Shown: positions 42,250-51,306 of the stretch, piece by piece
How the letters are laid out: each line of letters begins with the position of its first letter
Numbering within the stretch: the stretch's first letter is position 1
Assembly: GCF_003626575.1 (NCBI RefSeq)
Contig: NZ_RBDY01000029.1
Coordinates: forward strand, 19,959-83,958
Source: Streptomyces radicis
GTDB lineage: Bacteria > Actinomycetota > Actinomycetes > Streptomycetales > Streptomycetaceae
Length of the DNA stretch: 64,000 bases
Direction: 5' to 3'
Translations under genes and position numbers: made by a program
The notes under the pieces: generated by a model
Seen by the model: the letters and a program-made list of their open reading frames with translations, nothing else
What the model was told of the DNA's origin: nothing
Databases searched by the model: none

Positions 42250-42345
42250 AACGACGACGACCCTAGCAAGGCCCTGCCAGGGCGGGCATCGAGGGGAGGC
42301 CCGCGGGGCCCGGCCGAGCCGCGGGCGAGCACCGCGCCGGCGGGG

Positions 42346-43824
42346 TCAGCCCTTGAGGCGTGAGAACAGCGGCGGGGAGTGGTAGGCGGCGGTGCGGCCC
42401 CCGAACCACTCCTGCACCTTCGGGGCCTGCGGGCGGGCGCCGCCGGTGACATAGAGGGCGACGAGAAGCGCCGCGCCTCCCGCGACGATGTACATGACGA
42501 TGGCCACGGTGACCTTGAACCCGTCGGCGATGCCCTCGTCCTCCGCGAGGTGCAGCAGGATCGGCCCCACGAGGAACGCCGCCTCGGAGCGCAGGAGTTC
42601 GACGAGCGCGAAGATCGAGCCGATCGCGACCGCGGGCACCGAGAAGCCCGCGAGGAAGAGCGCGGGGGTCACGCCGGCGCCCGCGCCGAAGCCGAGGAAG
42701 AACGAGGCCACCGGCACGATCACCGACGCGTTGCCCGGGGTGAGCGTCAGCAGGATCAGCGCCGCGACGCCGACGCTGAGCAGCCCGGTGAGCGCGAAGA
42801 CCGGCGTCCAGCGGGTGAGCACGAGGCGGCGGAAGCAGTAGGAGGCCAGGACGATCCCGACGAGCTGGGCGGTGAGCAGGGCGCCGACCTTGACGGGGCT
42901 GTAGCGCGGGACCACCAGCAGATACGACTCGGTCAGCTCGATGAGCGTGGTGAACGCCGCGCCCGTGACCATCGCGGCGACGATGCCGGTGACCGGGAGG
43001 GTGTTGCTGATGGGCCTGACCGGCATCAGGGGGTTCTTGGCGCGGTACTGCCCGACGATGAGGATGACGCCGATGAGCACGCCCACGATGACCGGCAGCA
43101 GGAAGACCAGGCTGCCGAACGTGCCGCGGGTCAGCCAGGAGACGCCGAAGAACGGCAGCGCCGTCACGGCAAGGGCCGGGGGGATCGCGAACCAGTCGAA
43201 CCGCGCGCCTGGCGCGAGCGGGGCGTTGGTCTCGAAGGTCAGGACGCCGATGAGCAGGCCGAGGGCGGCGAGGACGGTGAGCGCGACGAACAGCAGCCGC
43301 CAGTTGCCCGCGTCGCCGATGAGCCCGCCCACGAGCGGCCCGAGCGTCACCATGCCGAAGAGGCCGATGCTGACGACCATGGCCGTGGTGGGCAGCTCGT
43401 GGATGTTCCTGCGGGTGATCAGCGGCGGCAGCGCGGCGACGAGCAGCATGCCGGTGCACAGGCCCTGGAGGATCAGGCCCGTGGCGAACTGCCCGACGCC
43501 CTGCGCGCTCAACGCCACCACCGAGGCCGCGACGAAGCCGACCTCGCACACGAAGTAGACGCGCCGCCTCGGCCAGCGCTGGGTGAGGTCGGCCGCGGCG
43601 ACCGCGCCGAACGCGTATCCGGCGTTGGCCAGGCCGATGGCCACCTGGAGCTCGAACGGGGTGGCCGCCAGGTCCCGCATCAGTGTGGGCGCCATCAGGG
43701 ATGTGGCCGTCGTCAGGACGAGGAAGGGGCAGAGTGCCAGCAGGACGAGGGCCACGGCGGCGGGGTAGCTTCCGGCGAGCGGCACGCCGGTCAGGACTCG
43801 TGGCGAGGGGAATGGGGACCGCAT
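42346..43824 (-). CDS. MFS drug/small-molecule exporter (DHA2-like)
   Basis: 492 residues with about 13-14 hydrophobic segments, the length and count of the DHA2 family. Typical parts are VAIGLANAGYAFGAVAAADLTQRWPRRR (antiporter motif A region) and LVLTTATSLMAPTLMRDLA at the N-terminus. It probably exports a toxic compound or metabolite. It precedes SDR 2 by 154 bp on the same strand. Confidence 0.82.
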   Translation of the reverse strand: MRSPFPSPRVLTGVPLAGSYPAAVALVLLALCPFLVLTTATSLMAPTLMRDLAATPFELQVAIGLANAGYAFGAVAAADLTQRWPRRRVYFVCEVGFVAASVVALSAQGVGQFATGLILQGLCTGMLLVAALPPLITRRNIHELPTTAMVVSIGLFGMVTLGPLVGGLIGDAGNWRLLFVALTVLAALGLLIGVLTFETNAPLAPGARFDWFAIPPALAVTALPFFGVSWLTRGTFGSLVFLLPVIVGVLIGVILIVGQYRAKNPLMPVRPISNTLPVTGIVAAMVTGAAFTTLIELTESYLLVVPRYSPVKVGALLTAQLVGIVLASYCFRRLVLTRWTPVFALTGLLSVGVAALILLTLTPGNASVIVPVASFFLGFGAGAGVTPALFLAGFSVPAVAIGSIFALVELLRSEAAFLVGPILLHLAEDEGIADGFKVTVAIVMYIVAGGAALLVALYVTGGARPQAPKVQEWFGGRTAAYHSPPLFSRLKG

Positions 43825-43941
43825 GTCGCCTCCGAGGAGTGGTGGCCGAACGCCCCCGGTCTCGCGGGACGCGCCGGCTCAGCGTAAGACGACATGATCT
43901 TGCGAACGGTGAACTGACACGCCGTCACCCAGGTGCCGCGA

Positions 43942-44613
43942 TCAGCCGGGCGCGGGGCCCCCGGCGAGGGGTTCGGGCGGCTCGGGTTCGCCGGTCCTGG
44001 ACTCGAGATAGGTGGTGTGGGTCCGCTGGCGGCGCTCCTGCGACTCGCGCACCGCGGCGGCGACCATGGCCAACTCGCCGTTCAGCAGCTCAAGTTGGCG
44101 TCCGAGATGGCGCTCGGGCGGGTCGGCCCCCGGCTGGAGCCTGGCCCACCAGCGGGTGCGCTGGTAGGCGTCGAACGCCTCGGGGACGTCGGTGCGCACG
44201 GCGCGGCCCAGGATGTGCACCGCCTCGGGGTCGGCGGCGATCTCGTCCGCGACCCAGCCGGGTTCGAGGAGGGCGGCGAGCAGCCCGTCGAGCTCGGCGG
44301 CGGGCGCGACGGCCTCATCCGGCACGTCGAGGGCGGCGAGATAGCCGCGCAGGGCGGCGAAGTCGCCGCGGATCGCGTCCAGTTCGGCGCCCGGGCCCGC
44401 GGGGCCAGCGAACGGCGGTGGCGCGGTCCTCTCGGGCGGGGCGATCAGCGCGCCCGCGCCGTAGAGGCCCGCGACCACGATCGGCCAGTACGCCCCGGCG
44501 AGGCCGGTGAACACCGTCACCAGGCCGACGAGCCCGCACGCGCAGCCCGTGAGGTTCTTCCGCGACTCCAGATAGGCCAGCGCCCGGGCCGCTCCCCCGC
44601 TACTGGTAGCCAC
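43942..44613 (-). CDS. Small helical membrane protein, possible XpaC-like partner of TelA
   Basis: 223 residues from the GTG with AGGAG 4 nt upstream; it overlaps the VWA gene by 14 nt. Two adjacent hydrophobic segments (TGCACGLVGLVTVFTGLAG, then YWPIVVAGLYGAGALIA) are followed by ~150 residues of charged helix (LLNGELAMVAAAVRESQERRQ). In Firmicutes TelA is paired with XpaC, which has the same plan of two N-terminal membrane segments and a helical cytosolic tail. The resemblance is architectural; I could not confirm sequence homology. Confidence 0.6.
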   Translation of the reverse strand: MATSSGGAARALAYLESRKNLTGCACGLVGLVTVFTGLAGAYWPIVVAGLYGAGALIAPPERTAPPPFAGPAGPGAELDAIRGDFAALRGYLAALDVPDEAVAPAAELDGLLAALLEPGWVADEIAADPEAVHILGRAVRTDVPEAFDAYQRTRWWARLQPGADPPERHLGRQLELLNGELAMVAAAVRESQERRQRTHTTYLESRTGEPEPPEPLAGGPAPG

Positions 44614-46195
44614 GGATCTCCTGGAAGGCGTCATCGAGCGAGCCGTTGACCGCGTCGAACAGCTCGCCGCCCGTCAGGTCGGCGATCCCCTGGAGCTCGG
44701 CCCGGTCGGAGTCGCCGAACAGGATGGTGAACACCGGCACATGCCGCTGCTCGTCGGCCAGCGCCGCGTGGAAGGTCTGGAAGTCGGCGGCGAGGACGTC
44801 GTCGCGGTTCTCGCCGTCCGTCATCAGCACGATGGAGGTGAACGCGTCCTGCGCGCCCTCGGCGGCGAGCAGCTCGTACGCCTCGATCAGGCTGGCGTAG
44901 ACGGCGGTCTCGCCCTCGGCGACCAGGCCGTCCACGCCCGAGCGGATCCCGGCCAGGGCGTCCTCGCGGCCCTCCGCCTCGACGGTCCAGGTGTCGGTGG
45001 AGACGACCGCGTCGTTGAACGGGATCAGCGTCACCTCCTCGCGGTCCCTGAACCGCTGCCCCGCGGGGTTGTCGGCGCCGGTGAGGCGGCGCAGCGCGTC
45101 CTGGAGCGCGGCCAGCCGGTCCCCGGCCATCGAGCCCGAGGTGTCGAGCACGTAGAGGGTGCGGGAGGGGCGGCGCAGCTCGCCGTCGTAGGCGTCGAGC
45201 AGGCCGTCGGCGACGTCGAGCGACCCTGGGTAGGGCAGCTCGCGGCGCTGCCCCTGCGGGATGGCGTCCGCGGGCGCGACCTCGCCCGAGACCGGGCGGC
45301 GCAGCGTCTCCTGGGTGAGGGCGTGCTGCGCGTCGGCGCCGCGCAGGTACGCGCCGAGGAGGCGCAGCGCCTCGACCGCCTCGGGCGAGGCGGAGGAGAG
45401 GGTGGTGAGCGGGTAGCGGGCGGTGACCACGCCGTCGAGCGGGCGCGCCACCTCGAGGTCGGCGGTCCCCGCGCGGTCCAGGCTGAGCAGCACGGACTCG
45501 TAGTTGATCAACGCGTCCACGTCGTCGCGCTGCTGGAACGCCTCGGCGAGCCAGCCCGAAGAGCCCGAGGTGAGCCGTTGCCCGGCGAACAGCTCACGCA
45601 GCCGCGCGGCGCTGCCCGCGACGTCGTCGGCGGTGAGCGCGGACTGGGCGCCCGAGAGCGCGGAGGTCACCGAGATCAGCGCGCTGTAGCCGGAGTTGGA
45701 GCGCGTCGGGTCGGTCATGCCGAACGTCAGGTCGCCCGCGGCCGCGGCCTCGTGGACCTGGGACCAGGTGAGGTCGTCGGGCCGCCAGCCCAGCCGGTCA
45801 AGGGCCTCGGGGCGCAGGCCGAGGGCGACGGGCGAGGTCATGACGGAGGTCTCGGTGAGGATGCGCTGCGCGGCCTCGGGGTGCAGCCGCAGATAGTCGT
45901 TGGTGGCCAGCCACACGCCGTCGTAGGCGCCGTCGGCCTGGCCCGAGACGACCATGCGGGTGGCGTCGAGGGTGCCGACGCGGGTGATCTCGGCCCGGAC
46001 GCCGGTCTCATCGGCGGCCCGTTCGAGCAGGAACTCCATGTCGGCGAGCTCGCTGCCCGCCAGGATCCTGACCGTTTCCGCGGCCGCGACCCCGCCGTCA
46101 CCCCCGTCGCCGTCGCCGTCCGAGCCGCCGGTGCAGGCCGTTGCCGCCAGCGCGAGGGCGCCGAGCAGGGCGGCGATCCGGGTGCGCGCTCTCAT
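44600..46195 (-). CDS. Lipoprotein fusing a solute-binding domain to a VWA domain
   Basis: 531 residues. Signal peptide with lipobox LAATAC (Cys21), then a Gly/Asp-rich linker. Residues ~41-330 are a type 2 binding-protein domain with DPTRSNSGY, the ligand-loop motif of the SBP_bac_11/ModA-like group. Residues ~345-530 are a VWA domain with intact MIDAS (Asp351, Ser353, Ser355 and Asp in LMTDGEN). Both domains therefore lie outside the membrane. The start overlaps the TelA stop (ATGA). No permease is near, so ligand binding probably controls VWA-mediated contacts instead of transport. Confidence 0.82.
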   Translation of the reverse strand: MRARTRIAALLGALALAATACTGGSDGDGDGGDGGVAAAETVRILAGSELADMEFLLERAADETGVRAEITRVGTLDATRMVVSGQADGAYDGVWLATNDYLRLHPEAAQRILTETSVMTSPVALGLRPEALDRLGWRPDDLTWSQVHEAAAAGDLTFGMTDPTRSNSGYSALISVTSALSGAQSALTADDVAGSAARLRELFAGQRLTSGSSGWLAEAFQQRDDVDALINYESVLLSLDRAGTADLEVARPLDGVVTARYPLTTLSSASPEAVEALRLLGAYLRGADAQHALTQETLRRPVSGEVAPADAIPQGQRRELPYPGSLDVADGLLDAYDGELRRPSRTLYVLDTSGSMAGDRLAALQDALRRLTGADNPAGQRFRDREEVTLIPFNDAVVSTDTWTVEAEGREDALAGIRSGVDGLVAEGETAVYASLIEAYELLAAEGAQDAFTSIVLMTDGENRDDVLAADFQTFHAALADEQRHVPVFTILFGDSDRAELQGIADLTGGELFDAVNGSLDDAFQEIRGYQ

Positions 46196-47379
46196 GCGAG
46201 GCCCCCTTCGCGCTGGTCGGCGGCGCGGGAGCGCTCCAGGTGGCCCGCGGCGTCGCCCAGCTCGTCGGACAGGGCGCGGGCGGTGGCCGCCATGGCCTCG
46301 GTGGCCTGCGCCTTGTAGGTGTCGATGGTGTCGAGGGTGCGGTAGATCTGCTGGAACGCGGCGCGCAGCGTCTCGGCGCCGACGGCCGGGTCGGCGGCCA
46401 TCTTCTGGATCTCGCCGCTCTGGGTGGCGAGCATCTCGGCGTTGCCGCGGACCAGTTCATCGGTGGTGGTGCGCAGGGCGGTGACCTGTTCGCCGACCTT
46501 GCGCTGGTTCTCCAGGGCGGCGGAGAGCATGATGCCGATGCGCAGCGCGGTGACGGTGGTGGTGGCCGCGCGGTCGACGCCCTTGATCAGCTCCTCGTTG
46601 TTGCGGCGCACGACGTCCATGGCGAGGTAGCCCTGGGCGCAGACCGCGAGCTGGGTCAGCAGGTCCTGGTGCTTCTGGCGGACCGGGAAGAGGATGTCGG
46701 CGCGCAGCGCGGTCGCCTGGTCGGGGTCGGTGGCCTCCACGTGCTCGACGCGGCGTCGCAGCTCGTCGTCGAGCGCCTCGGTGAGGACCGCGTACTCCTG
46801 GAGCTTGCCCATGGTGTCCCACAGCCGGGCGCGCTCGGTGTGCATGGTGGCGCTGTCGCGGCGCAGCTCGTCCTGGCCTGCCCGCAGGGTGGCCACGATC
46901 TTCTGGAGCGTGCCCTGGGCCGACGCGTAACGCGCCAGGTGGTCGCGGAACTTGTTGCCGCCGGGCAGTCGGGACAGCAGCCGCCGCACCCCGCCGGACG
47001 ACGACTCGCGCGGGTCGAGGTCCTCCACGGTGCGGCGCAGGTCGAGCAGCGAGGAGGAGACGCGGGCCTGGGCGTCGGCCGCGTCGCCGCCCGCGCCGTG
47101 GGAGAGCGAGCGGACGCTGCGGTCGAGCATGCGGTTGGACTGCTGGGCCGCGGCGCGCATCTCGGCCGAGCCGAGGGAGGTGACCTCGCCGACGCGGGAG
47201 GAGAACTCCGGTGAGCGCGCGTCGAGTTCGGACAGCGAGTCCACATAGCTCGCGGCGCGGCGGCTCAGCTCGTCGCGGGTGTCGGCGTCCAGCGGCACCA
47301 GGCCTGACGCCTGCTCGGCGCGGACCGGGGCGACGGGCTCGGGTGGTGTGAGGACCAGTGGGTTCTCGGTGTCGGTCAT
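46192..47379 (-). CDS. telA: TelA family toxic-anion-resistance protein
   Basis: 395 residues, almost all helical. RILG-free but family-typical blocks are GGNKFRDHLARYASAQGTLQKIVATLRAGQDEL, LQEYAVLTEALDDELRRRVE and DILFPVRQKHQDLLTQLAVCAQGYLAMDVVRRNNEELIKGVDRA, which define TelA/KlaA proteins. TelA members are linked to tellurite, antimicrobial and cell-envelope stress; their biochemistry is unsettled. Here it is embedded between two solute-binding-type genes, so it may be the cytosolic partner of an envelope-sensing complex. Confidence 0.88.
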   Translation of the reverse strand: MTDTENPLVLTPPEPVAPVRAEQASGLVPLDADTRDELSRRAASYVDSLSELDARSPEFSSRVGEVTSLGSAEMRAAAQQSNRMLDRSVRSLSHGAGGDAADAQARVSSSLLDLRRTVEDLDPRESSSGGVRRLLSRLPGGNKFRDHLARYASAQGTLQKIVATLRAGQDELRRDSATMHTERARLWDTMGKLQEYAVLTEALDDELRRRVEHVEATDPDQATALRADILFPVRQKHQDLLTQLAVCAQGYLAMDVVRRNNEELIKGVDRAATTTVTALRIGIMLSAALENQRKVGEQVTALRTTTDELVRGNAEMLATQSGEIQKMAADPAVGAETLRAAFQQIYRTLDTIDTYKAQATEAMAATARALSDELGDAAGHLERSRAADQREGGLA

Positions 47380-47387
47380 GGCTCCCC

Positions 47388-47420
47388 CTCGGTGAAGTCC
47401 TGCGCTCGGTGAAGTCCTGC
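47388..47420 (-). repeat. Tandem 17-bp repeat in the telA leader
   Basis: CTCGGTGAAGTCCTGC occurs at 47388-47403 and again at 47405-47420 (plus strand), directly upstream of the telA start on the minus strand. It fills most of the 55-nt gap to the upstream gene. Confidence 0.75.
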
Positions 47421-47434
47421 ACGGTGGTCGGCGC

Positions 47435-48514
47435 TCAGCCCCTGGCGCGCTCGGCCATGGCGCGGAGCACGTCGGCGGTGGGCACGGGCGCCTGGCGCAC
47501 CCCGTCGAGGCCGTCCCTGAGGTAGCCGGAGTGCGCGGCGGTGGCCTCCGTGAACTCGGCGGTGGCGCCCTGCGGCCTGAAGCCGTGCCGTACGGCGAGG
47601 CGGCGCAGCTCGGGGTCGTTCGTCAGCACCTCGCCGAGGCGCCGCCCGCCCTCGGTGAGCGGCACCAGCGTGTGGTCGCTCGTCGCCGTGGTGTCCGGGT
47701 AGAGCACCACCATGTCGCCCGCGCCGGCGCCGCCGATCAGCAGCGAGGCGACCTGGGACTCGTAGGCGAGGACGAGCGGGTTGCCGATGCCGCTGACGAA
47801 GTCGCGGAACGGGCCGTCGGAGCTGGACTGCTGGGTGCCCTGGACCCGCACGAGCGTGCGCAGCAGGGGCGCGGTGCGCTCGATGGCGGCGTCGTCGGCG
47901 ACGACCTGCCCGTCGTTGGCGACGAAGGAGGCGGCGGCGAGGTAGAGCGCGCCCGAGTTGGAGGTGAGGGGGTCGGTGCTCGACACGTAGAGCGCGCCGC
48001 TGAGGCCGTCCTGCGCCAGGGCGCCGTCCAGCTCCTGCCAGGTGCGGCCCTCCTCGACGGCGGCCAGGTACTCGGCCATGGCCAGCCGCCCGACGTTGGC
48101 GCCCTCGAGCGAGGCCAGGCCGTTGGCGGCGAGCACCTCGGCCGCCTGGCGGTGGGCGAGCACCACGAGCGGCGAGTAGAAGGGCCGCAGCGGGGCGCCC
48201 ACGTCGCCGTGGTCGGCGCGCAGCGCGTCGGCGGGTCCCTGGCTGGAGGGGAACGCGAAGTCGTGGCCCGCGAGGTCCACGTCGTCCATGGCCCAGGAGC
48301 CGACGGGCTGGGCCCGCACGGTCAGCCCCTCGTCGGCGAGGGCGGCCACCACCTCGGGGTCGGCGAAGAACTCCGCCTTCTCCGAGCCGATCACGCCGCT
48401 CACCGTGGCCGGGCCGCCGCCCCCTTCGTCGTCGGTGTCACGGCCGACGACGACCGCGGCGCCGACGCCGGCCAGCAGCAGCACTCCCAGGAGAATCCCC
48501 CATACCCGTCTCAC
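47435..48514 (-). CDS. Membrane-anchored solute-binding protein, orphan
   Basis: 359 residues from GTG. An N-terminal hydrophobic anchor (WGILLGVLLLAGVGAAVVV) lacks a lipobox. The STDPLTSNSGALYLAAASF segment is the same ligand-loop type as DPTRSNSG in the VWA fusion two genes away, so the two belong to one SBP group. First gene of the TelA operon. No transporter subunits accompany it; a sensing role is inferred. Confidence 0.75.
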   Translation of the reverse strand: MRRVWGILLGVLLLAGVGAAVVVGRDTDDEGGGGPATVSGVIGSEKAEFFADPEVVAALADEGLTVRAQPVGSWAMDDVDLAGHDFAFPSSQGPADALRADHGDVGAPLRPFYSPLVVLAHRQAAEVLAANGLASLEGANVGRLAMAEYLAAVEEGRTWQELDGALAQDGLSGALYVSSTDPLTSNSGALYLAAASFVANDGQVVADDAAIERTAPLLRTLVRVQGTQQSSSDGPFRDFVSGIGNPLVLAYESQVASLLIGGAGAGDMVVLYPDTTATSDHTLVPLTEGGRRLGEVLTNDPELRRLAVRHGFRPQGATAEFTEATAAHSGYLRDGLDGVRQAPVPTADVLRAMAERARG

Positions 48515-48669
48515 GATGTGAAGCTTCCTCAGCCGACGCCACCGCCGGGCATCGGGAAGGTGGCCGGGAGGTGAAGCGCCAGTCGCGGATCACAACGGGC
48601 CTGCGCGCGCGGCGCGTTGGCCCGATCGGGCACCGGAGGGAGGCTCGGGAGCGCAAGTCGCCAAGGCGC

Positions 48670-48703
48670 ATACATGTGGATACATGTAGCCGCAACAACT
48701 CGG
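48670..48703. promoter_or_regulatory. Repeat-rich control region before the ABC/monooxygenase operon
   Basis: ATACATGT occurs at 48670-48677 and 48680-48687, exactly one helical turn apart. It runs into GTAGCCGCAACA (48686-48697), whose near-palindromic core TGTAGC-C-GCAACA is matched by GTAGCTGCAACA at 58598-58609 at the other end of the operon. It sits 46 bp upstream of the first gene. A binding regulator is not in the window. Confidence 0.5.
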
Positions 48704-48748
48704 AGGGAGAGTGGTGCCACCCCTTGTCGAGCCCCACGGAGTCGCATG

Positions 48749-50353
48749 ATGGCACGCCGTCGTCTCGCCCTGCCCGCAGTCCTCCTGTTCGCCGCCGGAG
48801 CCCTCGCCGCGACCGGCTGCGGCGCCTCCGAGTCAGGCGCGGGCGGCGGAACGCCCGAGGCGGGGGGCGAGCTGACGTTCGCGCTCGCCTCCGACCCCGG
48901 CTGTGTGGACCCCCAGCAACAGGGCAACAACGACGCCATCTACCCGGCGAGGCAGCTGGTCGACTCGCTGACGGACGAGGACCCGGAGACGGGCGACATC
49001 GTGCCGTGGCTCGCGGAGAGCTGGGAGGTGAGCGAGGACGCGCGCTCCTTCACGTTCCACATCAGGGACGACGCGACGTTCAGCGACGGCACCCCGGTGG
49101 ACGCCGAGGCGGTGCGCGCGAACTTCGACAGCATCGTCGAGCTGGGCGCCAGGGCCGCGCTCGGCAGCAGCTATCTCGCCGGGTACGAGGGCACGACGGT
49201 GGACGACACCCACACCGCGACGGTGACGTTCGCCGAGCCCAACGGCCAGTTCCTGCGCGCCACCACGACGTTCTCGCTCGGGCTGCTCGCCGAGGCCACC
49301 ACGTCGCTGCCGCCCGAGGAGCGCTGCACGGACAACATCGTCGGCTCGGGTCCTTTCGTGCTCGACGAGTACCGGCCGAACGAGGTGGTGGTCGAGACCC
49401 GCCGCGAGGACTACGCGTGGGGCTCGTCGCTGTGGCGGCACGAGGGGCCCGCGTATCTGGAGCGGCTGACGTTCGAGGTCATCCCCGAGTCGGGGGTGCG
49501 CACCGGGGCGTTGCGGTCGGGGCAGGTCGACGCGATCGGCGGCGTCGCGCCGCAGGACGAGGCGGGCCTCGATGACGGGGGGTTCACGGTGCAGAGCCGT
49601 GTGAACCCCGGGCTGCCCTTCGGGTTGACGGCCAACATCTCGCGGCCCGCGGTGAGCGACCAGGCCGTGCGCCGCGCGGTGCTCCTCGCGATCGACCGGC
49701 AGGAGGTCGTGGACACGGTGCTCAGCCCGTCGTTCAGGCCCGCGACCAGCACGCTCGCGCACACCACCGACACCTATCTCGACCTGTCCGCCGAGCTGAC
49801 GCACGACACGGCCGAGGCCGAGCGGCTGCTCGACGAGGCGGGCTGGCGCCCCGGGCCCGACGGCGTCCGCGTCAAGGACGGCGAGCCGCTGACCCTGACC
49901 GTGCTGTGGGCGGAGAACTTCGGCCCCAACGAGAACGCGCTCCAGCTCATCCAGCAGCAGCTCCGCGCCATCGGCGTCGACCTCACCCTGAGGTCCACGA
50001 GCATCGCGGAGTTCACGGCGCTGCGCGAGGAGGGCGACTTCGACTACACGTGGGGCAACGCCACCCGCACCGACCCCGACATCCTGCGCACCCAGTTCTC
50101 CGCCGGGCTGGTCAACGTCGCGCGCCTGCCCGACGGTTCGCCGCTCGAGGAGGCGCTCCAGGCGCAGAACGCCGTGGCCGACCCCGAGGCGCGGGCCGAG
50201 CACTCGGCGGCCGCCCAGCGCCTGGTGCTCGAAGAGGCGTACAGCGTCCCGGTGTTCGAGCTGACCACCGTGCTCGGGATCGCCGACCACGTCCACGACC
50301 TGGACTTCGAGGCGTCCTCGCGCATCCAGCTGCACGACACGTGGGTCTCCTGA
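48749..50353 (+). CDS. Peptide/nickel-type ABC importer binding lipoprotein
   Basis: 534 residues; the ATG at 48749 is spaced 7 nt from GGAG, with another ATG immediately upstream. Signal peptide with lipobox LAATGC. SBP_bac_5 features are the ELTFALASDPGCVDPQQ start, PWLAESWEVSEDARSFTFHIRDDATFSDG and NIVGSGPFVLDEY. The family binds peptides, nickel complexes, opines or other charged organics. First gene of a coupled eight-gene operon that ends in four flavin-dependent monooxygenases, so the ligand is probably a substrate those enzymes cleave. Confidence 0.88.
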   Translation: MARRRLALPAVLLFAAGALAATGCGASESGAGGGTPEAGGELTFALASDPGCVDPQQQGNNDAIYPARQLVDSLTDEDPETGDIVPWLAESWEVSEDARSFTFHIRDDATFSDGTPVDAEAVRANFDSIVELGARAALGSSYLAGYEGTTVDDTHTATVTFAEPNGQFLRATTTFSLGLLAEATTSLPPEERCTDNIVGSGPFVLDEYRPNEVVVETRREDYAWGSSLWRHEGPAYLERLTFEVIPESGVRTGALRSGQVDAIGGVAPQDEAGLDDGGFTVQSRVNPGLPFGLTANISRPAVSDQAVRRAVLLAIDRQEVVDTVLSPSFRPATSTLAHTTDTYLDLSAELTHDTAEAERLLDEAGWRPGPDGVRVKDGEPLTLTVLWAENFGPNENALQLIQQQLRAIGVDLTLRSTSIAEFTALREEGDFDYTWGNATRTDPDILRTQFSAGLVNVARLPDGSPLEEALQAQNAVADPEARAEHSAAAQRLVLEEAYSVPVFELTTVLGIADHVHDLDFEASSRIQLHDTWVS

Positions 50354-51306
50354 TGGCGCGGTACGTGGCCTGGCGCCTGGCGCAGTCCGCGCTGGTGCTG
50401 TGGGCGGCGTTCACCGTGGCGTTCGCCGCCCTGTACCTGCTGCCGAGCGACCCGGTGAGCATCATGGCGGCGGGCGGCGGCGAGGCCAACGCCGTCAGCG
50501 ACGAGCAGATCGCCGACCTCCAGCGGGTCCACGGCCTGGACCGGCCCCTGTGGGAGCAGTACCTCGACCGGCTGGGCAACGCGCTGACCGGGGACTTCGG
50601 GCTCTCGGTGCAGACCGGCGACCCGGTGACCGAGGTCATCGCCGAGGCGCTGCCGGGCACGCTCCAACTGGCGGGCGCCGCCCTGGTCCTCGCGGTCGCG
50701 GGGGGCGCGGGCCTGGCGCTGCTCGCGACCTGGACGCGGGCGCGGTGGCTGCGCCAGGTGCTGCTCTCGCTGCCCGCGCTCGGGGTCTCGGCGCCGACGT
50801 TCTGGGTGGGGCTGCTGCTGGTGCAGCTGGTGTCCTTCCGCTGGGGCCTGCTGCCCGCGTTCGGCCAGGAGGACTGGCGCGCGCTCGTGCTCCCGGCGGT
50901 CACGCTCGCGCTGCCGACCGGGGCGGTGCTCGCGCAGATCTTCGCCAGGAGCCTGCGCACCGCGCTGGTCGAGCCCTACGCGGACACCGCGAGGGCCAAG
51001 GGCGCCTCGCGGGCCAGGGTGCACTTCGGGCACGCCGCCCCCAACGCGGCCGTGCCGCCGCTCACGGTGACGGCGGTGCTGCTCGGCAACGTGCTGAGCG
51101 GGTCCGTGGTGGTCGAGACGGTGTTCTCGCGCTCGGGGCTCGGGCGGACCACGGCCGCCGCCGTGGACGCGCAGGACATCCCACTGGTGCTCGGCATCGT
51201 CGCGTTCGGGGCCGCCGTCTATGTCGTGGCGAACCTGCTGGTCGACCTGGCCCACCCGCTGCTCGACCCCAGGGTGACCGTGGGCGGACCGGCGGTGGCG
51301 GCATGA
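50353..51306 (+). CDS. Peptide-type ABC permease (DppB/OppB family)
   Basis: 317 residues, about six membrane segments. The family blocks FAALYLLPSDPVSIM, HGLDRPLWEQYLDRLGNALTGDFGLS and the EAA loop YADTARAKGASRARVHFGHAAPNA are present. The start overlaps the binding-protein stop (TGATG). Pairs with the DppC-type permease that follows with an ATGA overlap. Confidence 0.9.
   Translation: MARYVAWRLAQSALVLWAAFTVAFAALYLLPSDPVSIMAAGGGEANAVSDEQIADLQRVHGLDRPLWEQYLDRLGNALTGDFGLSVQTGDPVTEVIAEALPGTLQLAGAALVLAVAGGAGLALLATWTRARWLRQVLLSLPALGVSAPTFWVGLLLVQLVSFRWGLLPAFGQEDWRALVLPAVTLALPTGAVLAQIFARSLRTALVEPYADTARAKGASRARVHFGHAAPNAAVPPLTVTAVLLGNVLSGSVVVETVFSRSGLGRTTAAAVDAQDIPLVLGIVAFGAAVYVVANLLVDLAHPLLDPRVTVGGPAVAA

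Noticed and set aside
42379..43887. 502-codon plus-strand frame opposite the MFS gene
   Set aside because: Shadow of a membrane protein gene: Glu/Asp/Arg/His-rich with no hydrophobic core, a typical antisense pattern.
47435..48514. Reading this SBP as part of the peptide ABC importer starting at 48749
   Set aside because: It is on the opposite strand, overlaps functionally with the TelA operon, and belongs to a different binding-protein group from the SBP_bac_5 protein of the importer.
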